Assembly: GCA_015680685.1 (NCBI GenBank)
Contig: MNCI01003059.1
Coordinates: forward strand, 466,083 to 530,082
DNA: 64,000 nucleotides
Direction: 5' to 3'
Origin: Gnetum montanum
Lineage: Eukaryota; Streptophyta; Gnetopsida; Gnetales; Gnetaceae
Both the position numbers and the translations under genes were made by a program. A model generated the notes under the pieces. It was not told the DNA's origin. It ran no database searches and saw only the letters and a program-made list of their open reading frames with translations. Positions 23,660 through 35,259 of this stretch are shown piece by piece; the stretch's first letter is position 1, and each line of letters begins with the position of its first letter.

Positions 23660-25480
23660 TTGTCTTTTGGTAACTTAACAATGTTATTTCAATTGTTGAT
23701 TATTTTTATCATGGCTAATTTTGTTTATGATTTATGAATTTATATTTATATTTATGTTTACATCAATTCTAAGTAATTTATACTCTATATTAGAATACAC
23801 CTAATTTCAACTTGTCTTTTCAATGGAATTCTAGGATGAGACATGAATGATTCTTTTCCAAACGTAATAACTTCAAAATCCATCTTGTTTTAGACATAAA
23901 TTTGAAACACGAAAGATTTGCAATAGAATTTCCCATTAATTTCTAGTTGCAAATGTTAATCCTAGTTTTGTTCTTGAATGCTTGCACTCTTCATTAGATT
24001 AAATTTGGAATTATAACTTAGTTAGACACATGACATCTTTTATTTGAATTTTAACTTGTCATAAACATAAATGATTTGTAAAACATGGATATTACAAAAT
24101 AGACTTCTTATGAGACATATTATCTTTTATTTTATTATCACCCAAGATCATTACAATAATGAATAAAAGAGAAATGCACTCAATTTAACTCATTTCAATG
24201 GTAATTATAACATGATGGGTTCTAATGTGACAAGTTAGGTCTATAGGACTTTAGTTGAGGGAATTTTTTGTTTATCACATGTACTAGATTACATGGCTTG
24301 CTCATCGATCATTAATATTACTTACTAGGTTAAATATTACATTGACACTACTATTGTCTTTGTTGATTAAGGTTTTTTTATTGCATTATACTAGGTTTTT
24401 CTTAATTTCGTATGAGATTGTAGATAGTATCCAACTTCTCTATTATCATTCTCAAAATGTACATAACCTATTCTACATAAAGATTGAGAAGTAGACTCTA
24501 TTTTTGATTACTTGGTTGATTTGCACTTAACATATGATGCTCGAGTGTTTCATCGATTATAGTTTTTGAAGACATCAATTTCTCATGAATTGTCTTCATA
24601 TGTTACAAGATTTATTTCATTCTTTTTAACCTTTTGCCAATTATCTTGTTACTTATCTTAATTTATACATAATATTTCTTTCTTTTATTTATAATAATCC
24701 TTCTTATTGACTTTCATTAGTTAGGTACCATCATACTAGTAAGTTTTCTTTTATCAATGAGGCTCCATGCTTAACTGTCATTTAATTTTCTCTCTAATAT
24801 TAGCTTTCTCTAACCACAATATTTCTTTGATACCATGTTAGAGTTTGATTTTACATTATTTAGACAACTTTAATTACCCAAGAATCTTGTGTTAGGGAAT
24901 ATAATTGATTGATTAAGCAAAGTTCATGTCTTTCTAAATAGTCACATAATATGTTAAATGAACATAACACATTTGATGTATGTTATAGATTTATTCCAAC
25001 TTTTCATTTATGATTGTTGGTATTACATAAGAGACCTTAGTCATCCTTAGTCAACTTAAGGTCACTCATACTTTGTATTCCATCTTACTACTTTCATTTG
25101 TCACTTTTTACTATTGTAATGTAGCCTCTCAGATGATTTTCTCTTCCTATTGAGATAATTGGATCCTTACTCTTCTTGAGTCAACTTTGTCATCTTCACT
25201 TCTTTGGCAAAGAATGCTCATAATGTCATCTTTAACCTTTGGGTCTATAACAATCTTGAGGAGTTATGACCTTGTTTGATTATCTATGTTATCAAATTTC
25301 TTCTATCATACTTTTCTTCTTTTGTTCCATCTGGTATTTTATGCTTACATTCTTTATATTCTTATTACTACTCTATGTGACATTTTTTTCCTTAGAATTT
25401 TATCTTATAGAAGGGTCACGACATTTCATAGCATACAAATTATGATTTTTTTAACAAATGATTACAAACCAATGATTACA
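23660..25480. other. AT-rich, nothing recognised
   Basis: No domain, repeat array or RNA gene seen. A hydrophobic plus-strand frame at 25286-25483 appears to be chance. Confidence 0.4.
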
Positions 25481-26130
25481 TAAAATTAATTTATTGAAAG
25501 TGCAAACTATCAAAGATGTGAGGTAATTTCTTGGATAAATTTGATTCTATCATAGATTCATTAAAAACTTCTCTAAAATTACTAAACCTCTATTGAAATT
25601 GATAAACAAGGATTCTTATTTTACTTAGACAAATAAATGTAAGCATGCATTCAAGTTGTTGAAGTAGAAGCTTGTAGACACTCCCATTTATATATCTCTA
25701 ATTGGTACTTTGTCATTTCATATAATAATAGATGCATCCAATTATTCACCAAGAGTAGTTTTTAATGTAGTTAGCTAATTAGAAATGAACATGTTATATC
25801 CCCTATGTCAATCGTAATATCATAGGTGCATAGTTAAGCTACATCACTATATATAAGGAATTAATGATAGTGGTACATGATTTTAAAAAATTTAGGCATT
25901 ATATGCTTAGATATCCTATCTTTGTACACACTAATCATAATCTTATTTGATTTCATATAAAAAATCACCCTTGAATCATTTGGTGGTTAGTAATCTTGTA
26001 TGAGTTTAACATTAAGATGATAGATAAGGGACTAGAGAACATTGTTGCTAATCATTTGTCTAATGAAGTCATAAGGTTGATGAAAGTATCTTTCTGATCT
26101 ATTCCTAGATAAGATATCATTTCTAAAGGC
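25480..26130 (+). pseudogene. Gypsy (Athila-like) pol fragment: RT thumb and RNaseH
   Basis: The plus strand is readable through stops as RT connection (FYHRFIKNFSKITKPLLKL, KCKHAFKLLK, VDTPIYISL), then RNaseH start (FHIIIDASNYSPRVVF), and after a frameshift its middle and end (KKFRHYML, VHTNHN, IIWWLVILYEFNIKMI, GLENIVANHLS). It ends near 26130. It resembles the pol of the two Athila-like elements further right (FRHYVL, WWLMIL), but it is an isolated fragment without LTRs. The lower GC and more numerous stops suggest it is older. Confidence 0.75.
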
Positions 26131-26945
26131 TATTTTTGTTCCTTCATTAGCAACCACCTTATGGTTTAATAGAGAAGAAGCTCTACCAAATAAGAGTTGT
26201 ACCACTTTAACATGTATTTTGATTAGTAAATAACACTATAGAATTATAAAGAATGTTGTATCAACCATGACTATATTTGTATTGCAAATTTTAATCTCTT
26301 GAGGAAAGATAAAATCAAGAAATAAATGTTGTGTGTAAAGAAAATCATTAACAACATTCATTTGAAGTATATTAGTAAGACCTTGAACATTGCATGAGAG
26401 GATTAACATTGGGTGAAGGGGAATGAGGCCCTTATCTTATTAATAAAATGAGCATTCTCAAAAAATAATTATTTCTATATCATAATAAAGAGCCTCAAAA
26501 AAGTTACCAATGAATAAAATATTTTTAAAATGTTGACCATTAAGAAAATTTGGCATGTATTCACTATGAGATGGATTTTCTCAACATTGTTTTATTTTGT
26601 TTTGTAAAATCATTGGAAAATGATATGAATTAATAATAGATTTTTGTAAGGTCTTAGAAACATACATAGTATCTATTTCCATTTAGTCATTAATGAGTTA
26701 TCTTAAAACTAAACTAACTAGAAACTTATTTGAAGGCATATTTTGTTAAGAAGCTTAAATAAAAGGAATGGTTAGTTACTAAAACTTTAGCAAAAGCAAA
26801 CTTAGCAAGATCTACAACACCTTGTTATTGATGTGTTTGCATTACCTTCTTTCGAAGCATTAAAGTATATGAGTTAAACATATGACTCTATTAATAGAAA
26901 TAGTGATGTAACTTTGGAAGTATATAATATAAAAAATGTTGTAAA
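26130..26945. other. AT-rich, nothing recognised
   Basis: Possibly the decayed remainder of the pol fragment, but no integrase motif could be read. Confidence 0.35.
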
Positions 26946-27118
26946 TAATTAATGAGGTGTTAGCCTAGTGGTAAGGGTGTTGACTTTGTAACCCCATGTC
27001 ATAGGTTTGATTTTACTAGGTAGCACTAAGTTATAAATTAAGTAAAAATTCTATAAAAGAAATTCTAAAATTGGTCCCATGGATCTAAGGGATCTTAGTG
27101 GACATAAATAAATATTTT
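26945..27118 (+). mobile_element. tRNA-derived SINE
   Basis: A box TAGCCTAGTGG at 26961-26971 and B box GGTTTGATTTT at 27004-27014 (a C-to-T decayed GGTTCGATTCC) have the 43-bp spacing of a tRNA gene. The intervening sequence does not fold as a tRNA, and a non-tRNA body follows with GGTCCCATGGATCTAAGGGA, ending in an AT-rich tail. SINEs are transcribed by Pol III and copied by LINE enzymes. Exact ends and target duplication are not clear. Confidence 0.65.
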
Positions 27119-27951
27119 AGTTTTAGTTTCATAATAAATTATATGAACATGTAGAAGAATTTTTTACTTAAGTAAGTCAAGATCTACCTAAGTCTTATAA
27201 AAATCACTAATTGCAACTAGAATTTCAAAATGCTTAATTGGTCCAATAAAAATGAATGTTGGATTTAGAAATTTAATAAAACAAGAAATCCTTTAATATT
27301 CAAGGAATACTAGATTAAATATAGAAGTTCATTTTGGAATAATTAATAAAGCATGATGATGATTAAAAAAATTTAATATATAGGACCTTAAAAATCATTA
27401 TCAAATCAAAAAGTTCTACCAATAGAAATGAATTTGAAAATAACATGCATGAAGTGCTTCCAAATCTTGAAATTTTTAGATGAAATTTAAATGATTAAAA
27501 AATCTTAAAGATTAAGGAAAATAACCTAGAATTTGCACAAACACATACATTCCAAAAATCTCAATAGATCCATATAAATCATCCAGTAATTGGAGCAAGT
27601 TCACCCTAGTATTAAACTCACCTTCCAACACTAAATCCAAATATTATGAAAGAAAATTTATTTGCTAGAAAATAAGAAAACTAACTATCTTCAATTATTT
27701 AAAAGAGAAGATTACAATAAGGTATCATAATCCACAAAACATCGAAGCCTCTCAAATCACTCAAATGATGTTGCAGAGCATGAGGCTCTACAACTACAAA
27801 ATGGTTGTTCTCAATGTAAAACACAATCGATGTAAAATCTCTTCCATAACCTAGAACTAAGATCTCAACTTATAAGTAAGGCAAGAACACATAGGCTAAC
27901 ACACAACACAATTAACCTTGGAGCTGTAACCTATAGGTACTTATTTAATAT

Positions 27952-27952
<1 letters not shown>
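27118..27952. other. AT-rich, nothing recognised
   Basis: Compositionally simple A-rich sequence without a convincing frame or repeat. Confidence 0.4.

Positions 27953-27986
<34 letters not shown>
27953..27986. repeat. (CT)n microsatellite
   Basis: About 17 uninterrupted CT units. Confidence 0.95.
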
Positions 27987-27989
<3 letters not shown>

Positions 27990-28249
27990 AAGTTCAACAA
28001 AAGATCTTACATGACATCTGCTTCTTGTATCTCCATGGTACAAGCATGAAACAATCCATAGTTACTAGAAAATGAATACAAAAACCTAAGGAAACCTTCT
28101 ACAAGCTTAACTTGAAGTTTCCACACTATTTCTATCTTTTGCCACCTTCTCTAAGCTATTCCAACTTGAAATAGTTAATTCTAGAACTTTCTTAGCCATA
28201 TGGATCATCCCTGGCCTTCTTGAGTTGTCTCTTGTGAAAAATCCAACAT

Positions 28250-28520
28250 TCAAGAGAGATGTCTCGTGAGAGTGGGAGACATATCCTTCATGGGGAAGAT
28301 GTCTCCTCTACATTTAAGATACCTTTTCATGATATTTCTTCTCTATTTGGGAGATGATCCCTCTAAAGGATTCTTCACTCCTGCGAAGATGTCTCCTCTT
28401 AGTGAGAGACGTCTCTTGCAAAGACTTAGCTCTTGGTAGAGACATCTTCTGCATGTTTGAAATGTCACCTATGTAGTCCCATCTCTTGAACAAGATGTCT
28501 CATTGACCTTCAAGATGTCT
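28250..28520. repeat. Cluster 1 of AAGATGTCTC motif
   Basis: AGATGTCTC and its complement GAGACATCT recur many times, with variants such as GAGACGTCT, in about 270 bp. This resembles the short repeated boxes found in U3 of long-LTR elements. Confidence 0.7.
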
Positions 28521-28559
28521 TCATAGAGCTCAAAACTTGTAAAACACACATGTATGGAA

Positions 28560-30090
28560 GAAGAAGGTGATCAGAAGAGGTGTAACAACATGTATTTTTG
28601 AACATCCTTGCTACATATGGTTTTTGTGAAGAATGTTATGCTTGCACTTGTATGTTTATATGTATGGCTAGCTTGGCATATTTTATGCATTATGTTGATG
28701 ATGTTAATGATGATTCTTGGGGTTTTTTTAGATTCTTGGTTAACGTTATGTAATTCTTAATATTTAAGCATACACATATTTTCTTTTATTATCATCTAGT
28801 AGGTGTGCACTAATCCTATTCTTGAGTGTGGTAGGACCTCATGAGATTTGGTTGGGAGCATGGCATGGCCTATAATTAATGATTTATTTAATTAATACTA
28901 TCAATTTTTTCTAAGAGTGCATGGCATAAGAAAATAGATATGTGATTGATGGTTTATATATATCTACATGTGTGCTTTAGATACTTAATTTTATTTGGCT
29001 TTATCTTATTTTCTTTATTGAGAGGTTTTGAACTATATTTTAACATTGTATGATTTTATAGTATTTTTCTCTTTTAATGGTTTTAGTATATGAAAGATTT
29101 ACTTGAGTGGAAGAGAAAGTTACTTTTAAGATAGAAAATATTTTTGGTAGTTTTCTTTTGGCTTTGTGGAAGTTTGGGAAATTAGTTTTTTCTTTTGTTC
29201 CATAGTTTCTAGTCAGTCTCCATTAAAACTTCCATGGTTCAATTCTTCCACACACTTTGATTGTCTGGGAGAGGTGTTGTGAGATTAGAGCTGGGAAGTG
29301 CTGCGAAATTTCAGATTGGTTGTGTGGATTACTTGAACCTTTTTGGCTTGATTTTCTCCTTTTGCAATTTTTCAATATTTAGATTAAGAGATGAGTTATC
29401 TTGGCTTCTTTCGCATTTATGGTTACAGATTCTATGCACATTTGTGGAATGGATATTTTTTATTTTCACTTCATGGGAATGATGCAATTTGTGGGGTAAA
29501 CAATTTTTTTTTATGTGAATGGAATGTGATTTGATGAAATTTTTGTGTACAAATATCCTATTGTTTTTCTACTAATTTTGGGTATGGGAACTGTAAGAGA
29601 ATTAACAACAATGTTTATGGGATTGAGTTTTGTCATTCACGCACTCAATTGATTGTGATTGATTCATGAATCTGTGGTGTATTTTTATAAAGCTATGTTT
29701 TTGAATTTTTGAGAGATATGGTTAATTTTCATGATGGTTAAATTGGAGTTTCGAGAATTTTGGCTATTCCACTGAGTTAGCTTACTAGATCCATTTTCCC
29801 TTGCTTTAATCTTGACATGTTTTTGCAATAGTTGTTGTTTGCATATTGGTTTGTCTTGAATTCCTATTTCCCTTGGTATTTTTATGATCTTGGCATATTG
29901 TATTAATCTTCCTTACATTAATATTTTCCTAGTCTTATGATTATATCAGATTTAGTTCTCTCTTTCTATATTAGTTTTTGGGTTATCCTCCTTCCTTGTC
30001 GATTCACATTCTGAACTCATTGAGCCTTTCCCTATTGTTCCTTACTTGCGTTCACCAGTTTGGATTATTTTCCAATTATTTCCTGGTCTT
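28560..30090 (+). other. AT-rich spacer between the two motif clusters
   Basis: Could be R/U5 or leader of an undefined LTR element. The one frame of note (29261-29482, 73 codons) is hydrophobic toward its end and has no recognised domain. Confidence 0.3.
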
Positions 30091-30094
30091 TCCT

Positions 30095-30370
30095 AGCTAA
30101 ACAAGATGTCCTAGATCTTTTTGAGACATCTCTCTTGAAACCCAGTATCCTTATCAAGATGTCTTACCCATGCACAAGATGTCTCACCCAAGATGTCTTT
30201 CCCTATTTTAAGATGTCTCTACCAAGATGTCTCCTCCAAGTTTGACATGTCTCTTCATAGAACAAGACGACTCCTTCAGCTTAGAGACATCTTCCCTAAG
30301 ATGTCTTAACACAAACTAAGATATCTCCTAAGCTTCCAAGATGTCTTATGATTTCCAAGAGATCTTTCTT
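30095..30370. repeat. Cluster 2 of AAGATGTCTC motif
   Basis: At least ten copies of AAGATGTCT(C/T) with several GAGACATCT complements in about 275 bp, the same motif as at 28.25-28.52 kb. Two clusters about 1.8 kb apart might be the U3 parts of two LTRs. Confidence 0.7.
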
Positions 30371-30818
30371 GCAAGTCCAATTTTTCCTTGAACTTAGATT
30401 TTGTGAAGTTTGATTCTTTGATTTAGCCCTTAATTTGGATTTCTTGGTTTCCATGCTTCCATATCTCTATTAATTCTTTTGTTCATGTCATATATACATT
30501 TACATTATTGAGTCCTTCATTACTAAATTCTACTAGCTTGGTATATTTGGCTAGATTGAATTTTGAACAATTATGATATATTTCTTAGTTTGTTGTAATA
30601 TTCATTTCACCACTTAGAAACATTAAATCTTGTTGTAACCTTTCCCCATGTTAAGCCTTTCATTGACTCATTTGTTGAGATCTCAAAATTGTTGCATCAT
30701 CTTGAACCAAATTGAACCCTTTTTGGTAAGAGCATTGATCCTTATGTGGATGTTGGCTATTGGTGGTTTTTGGCCTATCCATGTAATTATATAATTAATA
30801 TTTTGGCATATTGACCCT
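30370..30818. other. Unassigned AT-rich flank
   Basis: No gene seen. The last five bases (30814-30818) read ACCCT, which recurs at 31691-31695 on the other side of the LTR. Confidence 0.35.
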
Positions 30819-31690
30819 TGATGAGCAGTGGAGCAATCCAACACCCAACCATACAAGTCATAGGTGTTCACACGTGACTAGATCATAATCTGTGGATGAG
30901 GTAATGTAATTATGCTAGCAATTGGTTTAAGTTTGAGATTGTTGTCTTTCCATGTGGAGTTAGTGAAGTCTATGTATATGGTTTAGCTCATTGTGAGGTA
31001 TATTATATCTGATGCTGGTAGGCCATTGTTACTTCTAGCAAACATAATGAGAATGAAAGTAGTTTTTAACTCTAAGTAAACCAAGTAAATGAATCTAGTC
31101 TAGCCTATGGTGATGAGCATATGTTACTAATCTTCTGTACACACATTGGGCTTTGTGTAACTACTACTAGGATATCAAGTGTACCACTATTGTGCATACC
31201 AAGCAATAGCAGTACTAGGTTACCAAGAAATTACACTTAAGTGCTCGAGATTAGTCATACTCATTTTGCTTAATAGCAACAGTAATAGAAAGTGCATTTT
31301 ATAGTAAAACATTGACTAAGAAAAATAGTAAACATTATACTAAGTAAAATAGAAAACTAAGAGAATGCTGCAATAGTATGAAATAGCTTAATCTTTATTG
31401 CCATTCACACTTGTGCCTAAGTACAAGATGTTCAAATAAAGACTTTGTTCACTAAGTCATACTATACTACAAGCATTCATACTTCTAAGTACTAGATTAT
31501 GAAAATAAATTGAAAGAGTTATGTTACTATGGAACAAAAACTTGTGTAGACTTGTGCACCTAAGTGTTGTATTTATAGGTTGCATACATTCCACAATATC
31601 ATATCTACGATGTCGAAGCTTGTCCTATTATATTGGATATATGACATCATAGATATGATATCGTAGCTAAAGAAAAATTAACTTTATCAT
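30819..31690 (-). repeat. LTR of the TGATGAG family (3' LTR of the minus-strand Athila-like element, or solo LTR)
   Basis: The plus-strand left end is TGATGAGCAGTGG, followed by TTGGGTGT/ATACAAGTC-type sequence in the same order as at the end of the LTR at 48.17 kb. A TATA box (TATAAATA, minus, 31570-31577) is preceded on the minus strand by two 22-nt inverted arms (31593-31614 and 31643-31664, 20 of 22 complementary). The right end is less certain (TTTATCA at 31689 or CTCATGA at 31700). No PBS follows at 30818, so it is not a 5' LTR. Position and orientation suit the 3' LTR of the element to its right, but ACCCT on both sides also allows a solo LTR. Confidence 0.65.
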
Positions 31691-31929
31691 ACCCTCATGA
31701 CTAACTAGAAACTTGTCCTCAAGTTAAAACAAAATGAGGATAGAGTCGTTACAAAATTGGAAGGTAGACTTACATGACACTATTTATATGACACTAATGC
31801 TGTAGTGGTGTTTACAAAATTAACACAAGTTATGACAAGACAAATTGGATTAAAACAAAAAAAGTTGATGAAGCTCGATGTAGCCTAAGTGGTGCTAGGT
31901 GGTGGTGGCTCCTCCATTGGTTGCTTTCC

Positions 31930-34647
31930 CTTGTTATTATGCTTTTGAAATTTGTATCTATTGAGCAACACTTGAATTTTCTCTTCCTTCATTCTAGGAT
32001 TATGTACCATCCATACTGATTATGCAATGTGTGATGGAGCTGGTACATTCCATGGACATGGTAGCTACAGAAAAATCTTATTGGCCTTAATGTACCATGA
32101 TGTAAACTACCTCCTCTTTTCTTCAAATGTCTTAGCCATCTTGTGTAACTTCTGATAATCAGACATTCTTCTGGCCAAGTTTGCTACAACATCTTTTTGC
32201 CCTTGGTAGATAGCCTTTACTACTTCTAGCTTAGAATTTTCCACCTAAAGCTTCTACAAAGCATCCTTACGATGAGCAAATTCGTTCTTATATAATGTGT
32301 ATATGGTCACTACTTGATGTTCTAGCTTATTTTGGGCTTGCCCACTATTAACATGGCCAAGTTAGCATATTGCAAGTTTTCTAATCCCATGTATTCTATT
32401 AAATCTTCTATTTGTAGGTCTTTGTTTTTAATCTCTTCTTGGTGGACATGAGCATAGATATCCAAGATGCATTTCCAATTTGGATTTTGTACTTAAATGA
32501 ATTTGACATGGGCCTTCACAATCTAGATTTCCTTCTCATTGACTTATTTGTACATGCCTACTTGATTGCGGAAATGTTCTTTAAGCCTTTCATGCCTCTT
32601 TGCTTCATTCTACCACATGCTTATTTCAATGGCTAATTTTTGTTAGATGGCTTATATTTCCTCCATTGAGAGGATTCTATTTTATTGTGCAAGGTGGCTC
32701 ATATCCTAGTTGACCCACATTAGTTGTTCTCTTAACTGATGGATGCTCTCTTCAAGGATGTTTTTTACTTCTCCACATTGATCAATCTAGCATTGTTTAT
32801 GGTAAGTTGTTTATTCTCTTCTTGTACTATGGTGAGTGTCTTAGCATGTTCATATGTCTATGCTTCAATGACTAAGGCATTCCACACCATTTTCTCTTTC
32901 ACATTCTCCATCTACTTATTGTGCTCCATGAGGTATCTGATTTTCTCTATTCTAAACTACTCTAGTTGGTCAAGCATAACATAATGTGTTGGATTTCTTT
33001 TTTTTACCCTTAGGATCATGCGCTCTTCCTATAATTTGTGAACTTCATTTTCTACATGCTCTACCCTAGTCTCTGCCATGACTAGCTTACCCTTGGTTAT
33101 GATGAATTTTGATTACATTGTAATGACATCGCTTGGGATGTCAAAAAGATTTGTCATGACTTACCTTATCTGCAGTAGTTAGTCTAGCACATCTTCATGA
33201 TTGGTAGGAGTCATTGAGGTACCAGCTAGCATTTGAACATCTCTGGCTTTAGAAAGATCAGTTGGTGGCACAATAGGTACATTGAAGGATTTATTTATGT
33301 GAGCTATGATAACTTTTGTGGCTCCTACTACATCCTGGTGTTGCATAACCACAACCATGGCTCCTTCTCCTGTTTCTAGCATCACTTAGAATGATGCAAC
33401 ATTTCCAGAAATCTGTTTTAACCATTACTTCTCTCCTCCTGACTACAATGAGATTTGTCCACTAGCAAGGTCTATGGAAGTTGTTGGTTGAATGACATTG
33501 TCAATGACTTTATATCCATTAGCCTACTCATGGGTTCCCCAATTGATGATCTCTACAATTTTTTGTAAATGACTCATTAATGGCTTGTAATCTTGTGGTA
33601 GTGGTGGTGGAACTTGCTACTACCGCTGCTCTTGCTACTATCCATTGGGTCTTGCTTGTTGTTGTTGCATAGTAGTTTGGGTGGTTTCCCTAGTGTTTGT
33701 TTATTTCTCCACTTGGTCCTTCTTTGGTGGTGCTGGCTTGAGCATTTTAGCATAGGAAGCATTTTGAGCCTTCCTAGGGATGTCATTGGTGTACCCTAGG
33801 ATTCGAACATGTTTGCACAACTTCCTAATGAGGCAAGGGAATGGAAGTGCTAGGTTCCTTGCCTTCTTTTCCTCAAACCATTGTTGGGTTTTAAGAAAAT
33901 AGAGGTGTGTGATGTTTGCCTTAAATTTTTCCATTAAGATTACACTTCCTTTGGCTACATATGTTGATATTCTGTTCAATATTTTTGTGGAAAACAAGTA
34001 ATATGTGCCAATTTTGAAGTAGATCCTTTCTTTAGGAGTTAACTCATTATATTCCTTGTCATGTTTGCCATATGATTTTTGCAATTAAATTTTTCTTATT
34101 TCTTTATCTAATTTGGTGGAGAGATGTGTTACTTTTGTCCCTTCATTGGGCACATTAAGGGGTTCAGCTATCACCTTGACAGAATAGAAGATTGAGACTC
34201 CCTCAATGTTTACTATTACATCTTTTCCTTCGTTGTGCTAAAATTGATGTCTTTTCCAAATGACATTTCTCATTGTTTGTAAATGTGGGCCATAACAGTG
34301 ATGCTTGGAGTTGTGTCTTCATCACTTTTAGAGTAAATTCTAGGAATGGATCAAAGTTGAACTCTACAATCACTATGGTTAGGATCGATTTCTCCTGGAT
34401 GGCTTGGAGGCAATTTGGTGATAGCATGAGGTGTTGTCCTTGTGTTGTTGCTTGTGGATTTGTTGCCTATGCCTAGGCTGAGTGTTCCATAATAGGAGTT
34501 TCTTGATGGAGCTTAAAGGATTGGTCCTCCTATTCCACATGTTTTTCTTGTGGGGTCTATTCCCTTATTCAACCTCATCCATTGTCTCTTGGCCTCTTGC
34601 TTGCTGGTTGTGAAAGGTCCTTCTATTGATCCTCTTTTTAGGGCCAT
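31930..34647 (-). pseudogene. ORF3: extra protein downstream of pol, conserved N-terminal domain plus coiled coil
   Basis: The start ATG at 34647 lies directly after a splice acceptor. After a broken N-terminal part, a 127-codon open stretch (34084-33701) holds the conserved block ERIYFKIGTYYL, LALPFPCLIRKLCKHV and LGYTNDIPR. The plus-strand copy at 56.6-56.9 kb shows HIYFKIATYYL, LSFLCLIQKL and YANDTIRHA at the same places. A Gln/Pro/Ser-rich linker follows (33.8-33.2 kb), then about 1.2 kb of charged helical sequence (NEAKRHERLKEHFRNQ, VNEKEI) typical of coiled coils and also matched in the other copy at about 63.2-63.3 kb. No signal peptide or membrane helix is seen, so it does not look like an envelope. 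It resembles 'putative plant transposon protein' ORFs. The function is unknown. Confidence 0.65.
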
Positions 34648-34951
34648 CTATAATCACCAAGGATTTGGAAATTATTAAAATATTTAATCTAATTCTTGAT
34701 AACCCTTTCCTTACTTGTACCCTTTACAAGATTGAGTTCTTAGCCTATTATGATTATAGAGTAAGAAAAGTTTTTCAAAAAGAAACCCCTTAGGCATTAT
34801 TTTCCTTGTAATCCTTCATAGTTATCTAATTTTTTTCTTTCATTTATGACTTATGATAGCTAGTATGGTTCATAAAGAGGATTATTTAAGTGCTTTAGGC
34901 TTTAGTGTGATTGATTTTTGTTAAAAATTTTCATTTTCCCTTCGTACTTAC
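34648..34951 (-). other. Intron in the 5' UTR of ORF3 (304 bp)
   Basis: Donor GTAAGT (minus, 34951-34946) and acceptor GATTATAG ending at 34648, immediately before the ATG. The other copy has a 307-bp intron in the same place with the same acceptor style (GATTACAG-ATGG). The agreement of position and size in two diverged copies supports a real intron. Confidence 0.65.
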
Positions 34952-35203
34952 CCTTATAATATCTTCCAGGCATTAGAAAATTTTGACTCAAGGTTTAGCG
35001 ATATCACACTGAGCACTCCCCCCATGACTAAATTGAGAACTCTAGGATTAACAAGGTTGAAGAATTGTGAAAATCAAAGTTGCGAGTGTGGAGTTATGAG
35101 TGTGTGAAGTGCGGAAGTTAGAGTTTTCAATTTAGAAGAAAAATGACAAAAAATCCCCTTACTTCAAAAGTTGAAAGTGAAAATTTTACCAAGTCCCCCA
35201 TGC

Positions 35204-35211
35204 TATTTATA
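35204..35211 (-). promoter_or_regulatory. TATA box of ORF3
   Basis: TATAAATA on the minus strand, about 250 bp upstream of the splice donor, with GATATT-type inverted repeats (35227-35257) upstream. It lies 1.6 kb downstream of the integrase end, so it is not the element's LTR promoter. Confidence 0.5.
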
Positions 35212-35259
35212 CTTTTTGCATACTATGATATTAGAGGGTCTTCGATATTGGAGATGAAA

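Noticed and set aside
26951-27025. Functional tRNA gene
   Set aside because: A and B boxes are present, but stems cannot be paired as a cloverleaf and the B box is mutated; a SINE head fits better.
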